Shown: one piece after another, positions 32,946-40,622 of the stretch | How positions within the stretch are numbered: the stretch's first letter is position 1 | Layout of the letters: the number at the start of each line of letters is the position of its first letter | Source: Gillisella taibaishanensis | GTDB taxonomy: Bacteria; Pseudomonadota; Alphaproteobacteria; Rhizobiales; Rhizobiaceae | Direction: 5' to 3' | Length of the DNA: 64,000 bases | NCBI RefSeq assembly: GCF_001938985.1 | Contig: NZ_MKIN01000019.1 | Coordinates: 1 to 64,000, forward strand | Translations under genes and position numbers: made by a program | Notes under the pieces: generated by a model | What the model saw: only the letters and a program-made list of their open reading frames with translations | The model's database searches: none | Told to the model about the DNA's origin: nothing

Positions 32946-33569
32946 ATGAGCAAGAAAGTCAATATATCGACCGAAACGGTCGCTGACGTTGAGCGCGTCA
33001 GCGCAACTGTCTCCCAGAACATGAAAACCTTCAGGCGTCAGAGCGGCATGACGCTTGACGAGCTCTCTCGAAAGTCAGGCGTGAGCAAGGGCATGCTGGT
33101 CGAAATCGAAAAGGGGACCGCCAATCCAAGTATCGCTACGCTGTGCCGGGCCGCAACGGCGCTTGGCGTATCGGTCGCAGATGTTGTCGGCGTTGCCTCG
33201 AACGTTCCCGTTCGTATCGTCCCACCCCAAGATGCATCGACTTTATGGCGAGGACCAAAAGGTGGCAGCGCCACGCTTCTCGTGGGAACCAATGGGCCGG
33301 ATGAAATCGAACTATGGCGCTGGACGCTGTTCCCAGGCGAGATTTTCGAGTCGCCCGGCCATTCGCCCGGTACACTGGAGCTTCTCAATGTCGAAGCCGG
33401 CAAGCTCACCCTGAAGCTTGGCGAAAGTGAATATGTGGTGGAGGCCGGGTCATCCGTCCTGGCGCGAACGGAAGATAAGCATGCCTACATGAATTGCGGA
33501 GCCGATGAAGTGCGCTTCGTCATGACGGTGGCGGAACTACATCGCCCACGGGTGCGAACCGGTCTTTAG
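32946..33569 (+). CDS. XRE family regulator with cupin sensor domain
   Basis: 207 residues: an N-terminal HTH_3 (M-T-L-D-E-L-S-R-K-S-G-V-S-K-G-M-L at about 35-51) and a C-terminal cupin barrel (G-T-L-E-L-L-N-V-E-A-G-K-L-T-L). Proteins of this build often regulate amino-acid or polyamine use. The 43-bp divergent gap to the B3/B4 gene suggests shared promoter control. Confidence 0.92.
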   Translation: MSKKVNISTETVADVERVSATVSQNMKTFRRQSGMTLDELSRKSGVSKGMLVEIEKGTANPSIATLCRAATALGVSVADVVGVASNVPVRIVPPQDASTLWRGPKGGSATLLVGTNGPDEIELWRWTLFPGEIFESPGHSPGTLELLNVEAGKLTLKLGESEYVVEAGSSVLARTEDKHAYMNCGADEVRFVMTVAELHRPRVRTGL

Positions 33570-33649
33570 TTATTGCGAGCCGAAGGTCTTGATGCTCACC
33601 ATTGCGGCCGCTATTTGATTGAAGTGCATGTCAAAAAAACGAGGGCCTG

Positions 33650-33853
33650 ATGGCAACTGGTATTGTGAAATTCTTCGCTCAGGATAAAGGCTTCGGCTTT
33701 ATCACCCCGGACAACGGTGGTCCTGACGTATTCGTCCACATTTCGGCCGTTGGATTTGGTGGCGCGTTGCAGGATGGCCAGAAGGTCAGTTACGACGTCG
33801 GCCAGGACCGCAAGACCGGCAAGTCCAAGGCAGAAAACGTCACCGTCCTGTAA
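33650..33853 (+). CDS. Cold-shock domain protein (CspA family)
   Basis: 67 residues with both RNA-binding motifs of the cold-shock fold: K-G-F-G-F-I (RNP1) and V-F-V-H-I-S (RNP2). It acts as an RNA chaperone. It is a single-gene unit. A G/C-rich hairpin with arms CGAGGC and GCCTCG lies just downstream (about 33878-33908) but lacks a T-run. Confidence 0.96.
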   Translation: MATGIVKFFAQDKGFGFITPDNGGPDVFVHISAVGFGGALQDGQKVSYDVGQDRKTGKSKAENVTVL

Positions 33854-33965
33854 TCGCGGTCCCGGCGTCGAATGTGGCGAGGCTCCCAAGCTAATGACGG
33901 GGCCTCGGTCACTTCAGGTGCCTTTCTATAAAGAGAACCGAACCGACACGATCGACAGGTAAAGA

Positions 33966-34985
33966 ATGGAGACGCACAGGGCAAGTGAAGAGCGGCGCGT
34001 CTCCGGCATGAGCATCTTAGGAACCGGCCGATCCGTTCCACACCGCGCCATTGCCTCATCCGAGTTTGATGAGCTGCATGGCTTCCCGACCGGCTACGTG
34101 CAATCCGTAACCGGTGTGCGCACGCGCCATGTTTGCGACGGTGAGAACCAGATCGATCTCGCCTGTGACGCCGCGCGCAAGGCGCTGGAGGCGGCCGGCC
34201 TGCGGCCGCAAGATCTCGATATGATCATCAGCGCCTCGGCGGTCGCATATCAGCCGATACCGGGAACGGCGCCGGCCATCCAGCGGGCTCTGGGCATCGC
34301 TGATGGCGGTTGTTTTTCCACCGACATCAACAGCACATGCCTGAGTTTTCCGGTCGCCCTGCATTTTGCATCCAGCCTGTTGCAGGCCGGCACTTACCGC
34401 ACCATCCTGATCGTTTCCTCGGATATCGCTTCCCGTGCCCTGCCGTGGAAGACGCAGCCCGCGGTGGCGGGTCTTTTCGGGGATGGCGCCGGTGCCGCTA
34501 TTGTCCGCGCTGACGTTCACGCCGGCATCCTGGCTGCGCATTTCACAACCCTGCCATCGGGCTACAATGCTTGCCAGATCGGCGCTGGCGGCACCCGCTT
34601 CGATTTCCAGCGAGAGCCGGAACAGTTTGCCGCACATAGTCTGTTTTCTATGGATGGCAAGGAACTCTTTCGCCTGACCGCACGGGATTTCGGAAGCTTT
34701 GTCGACACGCTTCTTGCTGCGGCAAACACCCGCCGTGACGAGATCGTACGGGTCATCGCCCACCAAGCCAGCCCGGGCGCACTTGCGCATATAACACGGA
34801 TCTGTGAGTTCGAGTCGCAACAGGTGATCGATATTTCCGCACAGTTCGGCAACCAGATCGCAGCCTCCATTCCTTTCGTGCTTGACTATGCGCTTGAGCA
34901 AGGGCTGGTTCACCAGGGAGACCGGATCATGATGCTCGGCACATCGGCTGGCGTGTCCTTCGGCGGACTTGTCATGGACCTTTGA
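33966..34985 (+). CDS. 3-oxoacyl-ACP synthase III-like condensing enzyme
   Basis: 339 residues of the thiolase-fold KAS III family. The catalytic triad is visible: Cys125 in N-S-T-C-L-S, His266 in A-H-Q-A-S and Asn296 in F-G-N-Q-I-A-A-S. The protein would condense an acyl thioester with another acyl or malonyl unit. It is not next to fab genes; it opens a six-gene run with 3-bp gaps or overlaps whose other members are unusual for fatty-acid synthesis. OleA (head-to-head condensation) or a starter-unit KAS III are possible comparisons. Start ATG 33966; ATG 34008 is possible. Confidence 0.9.
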   Translation: METHRASEERRVSGMSILGTGRSVPHRAIASSEFDELHGFPTGYVQSVTGVRTRHVCDGENQIDLACDAARKALEAAGLRPQDLDMIISASAVAYQPIPGTAPAIQRALGIADGGCFSTDINSTCLSFPVALHFASSLLQAGTYRTILIVSSDIASRALPWKTQPAVAGLFGDGAGAAIVRADVHAGILAAHFTTLPSGYNACQIGAGGTRFDFQREPEQFAAHSLFSMDGKELFRLTARDFGSFVDTLLAAANTRRDEIVRVIAHQASPGALAHITRICEFESQQVIDISAQFGNQIAASIPFVLDYALEQGLVHQGDRIMMLGTSAGVSFGGLVMDL

Positions 34986-34988
34986 CCC

Positions 34989-35978
34989 ATGGCCCGCTAC
35001 CTCGTAACCGGTGCGACAGGCTTTCTCGGCGGCGAACTGGTACGCCGGCTTCATGCTGAAGATTGCAACGTCATCGCTACGGGACGCGACCACACGAAGC
35101 TCAGCGCTCTACCGCTTGCCGACAAAAACAAGCTGGCGCTGGACCTGAGCACGATGGAGCCCGGCGATCTGCGTCAGCAGTTCAATGGCGTGACGCACAT
35201 CATCCATTGTGCAGCGCTGTCCTCCCCCTGGGGACGAAGGACCTGTTTCGAGCGGGCGAATGTCGTGGTGACGAACAATGTCATCGCACTGGCCAAGATG
35301 TTGCAGGTGCAGCACCTTGTCCACATCTCGACACCAGCCGTCTATTTCCGCTTTGAGGACCAGTTTAATATCGCAGAGGATATGGCCTTACCCAAACCGG
35401 TCAATGATTATGCGCGCACCAAGGCCGTCGCCGACGGACATGTGCTCGCCAGTGGCCTTCCCTATACGATCATCCGGCCACGAGGGATTTATGGGGCGGG
35501 AGACAACGCATTGCTTCCCCGACTGCTTCGAGCGGCAAAGACAGGTGCCCTGCCAAGGTTTCGTCGCGGCAGGGCCGTGACCGACGTCACCCATGTCAGT
35601 GACGTCGTTGAGGCTATTCTCTCTGTCATGCGGCAACCGGCGCAGGCGATTGGCAGGATCTTCAACATATCGGGCGGCGAGGCCCTGCCGATCTCGCAGA
35701 TCGTCGACCAGGCGGCGGCGGCAAGCGGTATCGTCCCACGCTGGCGCGATCTTCCGGTCATGCCGGTTCTGGTGGCGGTGCGGGCAGGAGAACTTGCGGC
35801 TCGGCTTCACCCGGCCAGACCCGAGCCGAGCGTCACGGCCTACGGCCTCGGCATCTTCGCCTTTTCGCAGACGCTCGATCTCTCCAATGCCCGCCACCAC
35901 CTCAATTGGCGCCCAAAAGTTTCTTTCCCAGAAGGGCTTAAGCTCACGTTCAGCGCGAACCGGCCAGGAGCGCGATAA
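34989..35978 (+). CDS. NAD-dependent epimerase/reductase (3-beta-HSD/OleD-like)
   Basis: 329 residues of the extended SDR fold: cofactor motif T-G-A-T-G-F-L-G-G at about residues 7-15 and catalytic Y-A-R-T-K at about 138-142. It begins 3 bp after the KAS III gene. Members include 3-beta-hydroxysteroid dehydrogenases and OleD, which reduces the 2-alkyl-3-keto acid made by OleA. A keto-reduction of the condensing enzyme's product is therefore a reasonable guess. It shares one base with the next gene. Confidence 0.88.
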   Translation: MARYLVTGATGFLGGELVRRLHAEDCNVIATGRDHTKLSALPLADKNKLALDLSTMEPGDLRQQFNGVTHIIHCAALSSPWGRRTCFERANVVVTNNVIALAKMLQVQHLVHISTPAVYFRFEDQFNIAEDMALPKPVNDYARTKAVADGHVLASGLPYTIIRPRGIYGAGDNALLPRLLRAAKTGALPRFRRGRAVTDVTHVSDVVEAILSVMRQPAQAIGRIFNISGGEALPISQIVDQAAAASGIVPRWRDLPVMPVLVAVRAGELAARLHPARPEPSVTAYGLGIFAFSQTLDLSNARHHLNWRPKVSFPEGLKLTFSANRPGAR

Positions 35979-36820
35979 TGATGGTGGAACCGCGCTTTTT
36001 CACAACTTCCATTCTTCCAGTCCGCGAATGGCTTTTGCTCCGGCACGGCAGTTTCAAAAGATTGCCATTGCGCGTGCGCGTCGGTTATTTCCACCATCCG
36101 CAGCTCGGCCATACGCTGATCGACACCGGTTATTGCAATGCAGACGCGCTACGGCGCCTGCCGCAGGACCCGCTGCTTGCCGCTTATCGTTTGTTCTTGC
36201 GGCCAAGCACACTGAGCAACGATCCACTTGGTGCCGGATTGAGCCTGCTTGACCTGCGCAAGCAGGACATAGAGACGATCATCATCACCCATTTTCATGC
36301 CGATCATATCGGTGGCTTGAGGGACCTGCCAGGTGCGCAGCTCCTTTGCGCGCGACAGGCCTGGAACGCCTATCGAAACAACAGCGCCACCAAAAATGCG
36401 ATGAGCGGTGTCTTCGCCGGGCTAATGCCCGACGATATCGAAAACCGGCTGCACTTTTTCGAGGATTTTCACACGGTCCCGGCACCGGGCGGGCTCGGCA
36501 CCGGCTGGGACATCGCTGCGGACGGCTCCGTTCTTGCCATTGATCTGCCTGGGCATCTCGATGGCCATGTTGGTCTGTGCTTCCCCGGCACGGACGCACC
36601 GCTGCTCTACGCCACGGACGCTCAGTGGCTGATAAGGGCGATCATTGAGGATAGACTTCCAGGATTTCCGGCAGGTCTCGTCTGCCACGATCGCCCGGCC
36701 ATGCAATCAAGCGCTGAGAAGGTCAGGGCTTTTTTTGAACAGGGAGGCGATATTATGCTTTGCCATGATCCGGAGGGCCACCGGCTGGATATGGATAACG
36801 GCGTGAAAGACAGCTCTTGA
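35978..36820 (+). CDS. MBL-fold metallo-hydrolase
   Basis: 280 residues with the metal motif T-H-F-H-A-D-H-I-G-G; the ligands are His105, His107, Asp109 and His110. Later ligands are in D-L-P-G-H-L-D-G-H and C-H-D. The fold resembles lactonases and thioesterases of the metallo-beta-lactamase superfamily. ATG 35978 shares the last base of the preceding stop, and the end overlaps the next start as TTGA. In this cluster it may hydrolyse a thioester or lactone intermediate. Confidence 0.88.
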   Translation: MMVEPRFFTTSILPVREWLLLRHGSFKRLPLRVRVGYFHHPQLGHTLIDTGYCNADALRRLPQDPLLAAYRLFLRPSTLSNDPLGAGLSLLDLRKQDIETIIITHFHADHIGGLRDLPGAQLLCARQAWNAYRNNSATKNAMSGVFAGLMPDDIENRLHFFEDFHTVPAPGGLGTGWDIAADGSVLAIDLPGHLDGHVGLCFPGTDAPLLYATDAQWLIRAIIEDRLPGFPAGLVCHDRPAMQSSAEKVRAFFEQGGDIMLCHDPEGHRLDMDNGVKDSS

Positions 36821-38088
36821 GCCTTCTGGCCGCCCTTTCATCATATCTGCGCATCCGCACGCTGCCTTACCGGATGCGCGACCGTGCCCGCCTGCAAGAT
36901 TGGCAGTCGGCGAAACTTTCGGCATGGCTGGAAAACGACGTTCCCAAAGTTGCGGCCTTTAGGGAATGGGCCGGACGCGAGACCGTGCTCACCGATCTGC
37001 CGGTCATGGAAAAATCGGACCTGATGGCCGATTTTTCCCGTTTCAATATCGCCGGCATCACCAATGCGATCGGGTGGCGCGCCTTCGAAGGCGAAAAACG
37101 CATCGGCGATTTTATTGTTGGTGCCAGCACCGGCACGAGCGGCAATCGCGGCCTTTTCGTCATATCGCAGGCCGAACAATTTGCCTGGCTGGGCGCCATG
37201 CTGGCAAAGGCCCTTCCGGATTTTTGGCGGCACAGGGATCGCGTGGCCGTGCTTCTGCCAATCGATACACCGCTTTACGCCAGCGCCAACCGAACTCGTA
37301 ACCTAAAGGTGCGATTCTTCAACATCACGAACCCGCTCGAAACATACGCGGCTGAATTAACGGCCTTCGATCCAACCGTTGTGATCGCGCCTCCGCGTAT
37401 CCTGCGCCGGCTGGCCCAGGCACCTCGCCGCCCGATGCTGAGACGGGTCTTTTCCGCGGCAGAAAAGCTGGAAGAGGCAGATCGCTCGATCATCGAAGCG
37501 GGGTTCGGTCTGCGCCTTGGCGAAATCTATATGGCAACCGAGGGCCTGCTGGGCGTGACCTGCACCCATGGCCGGCTGCACCTGGCTGAAGACTGCATGC
37601 ACTTTGCCTTCGAGGAAGCAGGTGAAGGGCTGGTGAGGCCAGTGCTTTCCGATTTCAACCGCCGCACGCAGATTATGGCGCGTTATCGTCTGAACGATCT
37701 GTTGCGCCTGGATGACAGGCTCTGTCCCTGCGGTTCTCCCCTGCAGGTGGTCCAGGAGGTCGTCGGACGTGAAGACGACGTATTTCTCCTGCCATCGCGC
37801 GATGGAGAAATTGTCGAACTGACACCGGACATTCTGCGCAACGCCATAGTGGACACTGATCGCAGCATTCTGGATTTCGGCTTGGTTCAGACCGATGCAG
37901 CAATACTGGAATTGCAGCTGCATGCCGATTGCCCCTTGCCAATTCGCCAGGCGGTGCAGGCAAATCTTGCCGCGCTTATGGCACGGCATGGCGTTTCACC
38001 GGATTGCCATGTGAAGAGCGTGGATCTCGCACTACATTCGAAAGGTAAGCTGAGGCGCATAAGACGCGCCTGGCAGCCAAACGATTGA
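36817..38088 (+). CDS. Adenylate-forming enzyme (F390 synthetase/CapK-like)
   Basis: 423 residues resembling the coenzyme F390 synthetase/CapK/PaaK group: the phosphate-binding loop V-G-A-S-T-G-T-S-G-N-R-G at about 107-118, a M-A-T-E-G motif for ATP binding near 241-245, and C-P-C-G-S-P in the linker. Such proteins activate carboxylates as acyl-adenylates. The start is TTG 36817, inside the 4-bp overlap TTGA with the MBL gene. It is not a standard fatty acyl-CoA ligase. It may activate the acyl chain or ring-close a hydroxy acid as OleC does. Confidence 0.8.
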   Translation: MSLLAALSSYLRIRTLPYRMRDRARLQDWQSAKLSAWLENDVPKVAAFREWAGRETVLTDLPVMEKSDLMADFSRFNIAGITNAIGWRAFEGEKRIGDFIVGASTGTSGNRGLFVISQAEQFAWLGAMLAKALPDFWRHRDRVAVLLPIDTPLYASANRTRNLKVRFFNITNPLETYAAELTAFDPTVVIAPPRILRRLAQAPRRPMLRRVFSAAEKLEEADRSIIEAGFGLRLGEIYMATEGLLGVTCTHGRLHLAEDCMHFAFEEAGEGLVRPVLSDFNRRTQIMARYRLNDLLRLDDRLCPCGSPLQVVQEVVGREDDVFLLPSRDGEIVELTPDILRNAIVDTDRSILDFGLVQTDAAILELQLHADCPLPIRQAVQANLAALMARHGVSPDCHVKSVDLALHSKGKLRRIRRAWQPND

Positions 38089-38132
38089 GCAAATCAACTC
38101 AGAACGACACATGTCGACAAAGGGGGGATAAG

Positions 38133-39206
38133 TTGGGTTTCTTTGAGAATTTGAATTTTTCGTCAGCAAACGAGGATGGGGAAAGCGAGCTTGCGGCACT
38201 TGCGGGCGCCGCGCGGATCGTCTGCCTGACCGGCTCAGGCACCCGACCGCTCGACATGCTCCTGTCGGACGCTGAGGAGATCATCGCGCTTGATGTAAAC
38301 CCGACGCAGAACGCGCTGCTGGCGCTGAAAATGGCGGCGATGGAGAGACTGGATCGGGATGCATTTCTGGCATTTGTCGGCATCGCCGAAAGTCATTCGC
38401 GTACCGGCATATACCAGCATATCCGCCAGTACTTGTCGCCAGCCGTGCAGGATCACTGGGACAGGCATCTGCGCAAGATCGAGGGCGGCGTATGGCACGC
38501 CGGCAAATGGGAAAAGCTGCTGCTGTGGAACGCACGATGTCTGAAACTCTTCCGCGGCCGGCACATCAATGCGCTGCTGGCGGCACCAGACGTTCAGGCG
38601 CAGACGAAGATCTGGCAGGACAAGTTCGCCCATAGCGCACTCAGAACCGCCATCGAAATGATAGGGCGCGACTGGATATGGCGCTGGGTGATGCGTGAGC
38701 CGGCCGGCGAATTTCTGCCCAAACCGCAGGAAGTGGGCAAACGGCTCGATGACGATTTCGAAGCGACGGCTCGAACCTTCCTGTTTCGCGATAGCGATTT
38801 CGCCATGCTCGTCTTTCGCGGACGGCATGATGCGCAAGGGGCGCTGCCCGTCCATCTGCAGCCGCAGAACTATGATCTGGTGAAGAGCCGCCTTGGGCGG
38901 CTGCACATCGTCGAAGGCGGGATCAGCGATTTGCCGCGACTTGAACTTGGCGAGATCGATGGCTTTTCGCTCTCCGATTTCGGCTCCTATTGTGGCCCCG
39001 AATTCTATGCCGATTGCTGGAAGGGTATCCTGGCTGTCGCGGCAGCCGATGCGAAATTCTGCGAGCGCATCTTCATGAACGATATGGCAGTGCCGTTCGA
39101 AACCGTCGACGTTGATGAAGCACTGTCGCAAAAACTCTCGGTCTCGGACAAGGCGATCATCTACCGCGTGCGTGCCGGGGTCATCCGTCGGGCGGCCCAT
39201 GGATAA
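38133..39206 (+). CDS. BtaA-like DUF3419 protein (SAM 3-amino-3-carboxypropyl transferase)
   Basis: The product carries the DUF3419/BtaA pattern: E-N-L-N-F-S-S-A-N-E-D at the start, a SAM-binding stretch I-V-C-L-T-G-S-G-T-R-P-L-D, and L-D-V-N-P-T-Q-N-A-L-L-A-L-K. BtaA moves the 3-amino-3-carboxypropyl group of SAM onto diacylglycerol to make a homoserine ether lipid. No btaB methyltransferase is adjacent, so this is not a plain betaine-lipid operon. I prefer TTG 38133, which follows AGGGGGG; TTG 38085 overlaps the preceding stop as TTGA and is the alternative. Confidence 0.82.
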   Translation: MGFFENLNFSSANEDGESELAALAGAARIVCLTGSGTRPLDMLLSDAEEIIALDVNPTQNALLALKMAAMERLDRDAFLAFVGIAESHSRTGIYQHIRQYLSPAVQDHWDRHLRKIEGGVWHAGKWEKLLLWNARCLKLFRGRHINALLAAPDVQAQTKIWQDKFAHSALRTAIEMIGRDWIWRWVMREPAGEFLPKPQEVGKRLDDDFEATARTFLFRDSDFAMLVFRGRHDAQGALPVHLQPQNYDLVKSRLGRLHIVEGGISDLPRLELGEIDGFSLSDFGSYCGPEFYADCWKGILAVAAADAKFCERIFMNDMAVPFETVDVDEALSQKLSVSDKAIIYRVRAGVIRRAAHG

Positions 39207-40296
39207 CGGATGCCGGAACCGGATGGTCGAGGACTTTACCAGCGCCTTCATGCGCGATGGTTCATCGACCTATATCCGCAACCTGCAAACGCAGGTGGAT
39301 GTGCACCGCTGGGGTGAGCAAGACCTGCCGATGACCATCAACCACGGTAACAAGGCTGCGACCTTCGTCTGTTCGCCATGGGTCGGTTATGTCGATTATA
39401 CGCGGGAGGAGCTTTCCCGCTTTCCCAACAGGGCACTTACGCCAGCACTGCATGCCGTTGTGAGCGGCGTGGCGGGGGTTTTGCGCTTTTCCGATCTGGA
39501 CCGGATCGTGCATATCAACAACTGGATGATGTCCACCAATCTTCTGGCCGCCATCGATCCCGGTCTGGTCGCTTCACAAACCGAGGAACTCACCGCGCGG
39601 TTTCCCTCGCATATCCTGGCGATGCGCTCGCTCACCTGGCGGCATAACAGCCGGTTGATAGGAGCGCTTGAAGCGGCCGGCTGGGTTTTGTTGCCGAGCA
39701 GGCAAGTGTTTCTGGTAGATGATGTCCCCAGCCAGATGACACGGCGCCGTGACCTGAAACGAGACGAGCGTCTCTGGCAAAATACGTCCCTTCGTTACGA
39801 AGACTTGCAGACGATGACTTTGCCGGATGCCGAACGCATCGCCGCGCTTTATGCGATGCTCTATCTCGACAAGTATTCGCAGTTGAACCCGAGCTTCACG
39901 CCCGCCTTTGTCACCATGACGCATGCGATCGGCATGATCCGCTACCTGGTATTGCGGGACGCGGATGGCATCATCCAGTGTTTTGGTGGCATGCACCATT
40001 TCGCTGGTCACGCGACAATTCCGCTGATGGGCTATAACACCGGCATCGATCAGCGCGTGGGGCTATATCGCCTGGGTTTTCATGCCGGCAGCCGGTTTGC
40101 AGCCCGCCACAATCTCGCTTTAAACATGTCTTCCGGGGCTTCCAGCTTCAAGATTGCCCGCGGCGCGACCGCCGAGATGGAGTTTTCGGCATTCCATTTT
40201 CGACATCTCCCAGCAAGGCGGCGCCTGCCACTCGACGTCCTGCGTACCGTTGCTCATCGGATCGGCATGCCTCTCCTCAGGCGATACAAGCTGTAA
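39199..40296 (+). CDS. GNAT-like acyltransferase, last gene of the cluster
   Basis: About 365 residues from ATG 39199, which overlaps the BtaA-like stop by 8 bp. The C-terminal half looks like a FemAB/GNAT-type acyltransferase (Y-L-V-L-R-D-A-D-G-I-I-Q-C-F-G-G strand, then Y-N-T-G-I-D and G-L-Y-R-L-G-F-H). The N-terminal half is less familiar. It could N-acylate the amino group added by the preceding enzyme. The GNAT label rests on pattern; I do not recognise a named subfamily. Confidence 0.65.
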   Translation: MDNGCRNRMVEDFTSAFMRDGSSTYIRNLQTQVDVHRWGEQDLPMTINHGNKAATFVCSPWVGYVDYTREELSRFPNRALTPALHAVVSGVAGVLRFSDLDRIVHINNWMMSTNLLAAIDPGLVASQTEELTARFPSHILAMRSLTWRHNSRLIGALEAAGWVLLPSRQVFLVDDVPSQMTRRRDLKRDERLWQNTSLRYEDLQTMTLPDAERIAALYAMLYLDKYSQLNPSFTPAFVTMTHAIGMIRYLVLRDADGIIQCFGGMHHFAGHATIPLMGYNTGIDQRVGLYRLGFHAGSRFAARHNLALNMSSGASSFKIARGATAEMEFSAFHFRHLPARRRLPLDVLRTVAHRIGMPLLRRYKL

Positions 40297-40622
40297 ATTC
40301 AGCAACCGTAAGCACCTGCTAAAAGGTTCATGCGCACTTCGTTACGGATATATGCACATCATTTCTCCTTCAATCGATTCCGATCCAAGGATTTATGCGG
40401 TAGGCGTCGAAGATGCTAACGCAGCCTCGCGTTGAAGAATGCGCCCGTCATTTGGTTGGATCATACCTCTCATATAGGTATCCTCGCCGGCCACAGAGCC
40501 GCCCTTCGGCATAACACGTTATAGATGTTGAATATTCTGCAGAAACCCGATTCCTGTGGCGGAAATAATAGGGTAAGAAACACGCGCATTCTTCGTTCAG
40601 AGTAAACGTCCGGGAGGGACAT
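40297..40622. other. Intergenic region before the beta-galactosidase
   Basis: 325 bp with no gene-like frame. GGGAGGG at about 40612-40618 is the ribosome site for the following GTG start. No convincing operator or terminator was found. Confidence 0.5.

Noticed and set aside
33878-33908. Terminator after the cold-shock gene
   Set aside because: The hairpin is short with a long loop and no T-run, so it is only mentioned under the gene.
34056-35093. Minus-strand frame of 345 codons opposite the KAS III gene
   Set aside because: The plus strand carries the full catalytic triad; the minus frame is a shadow.
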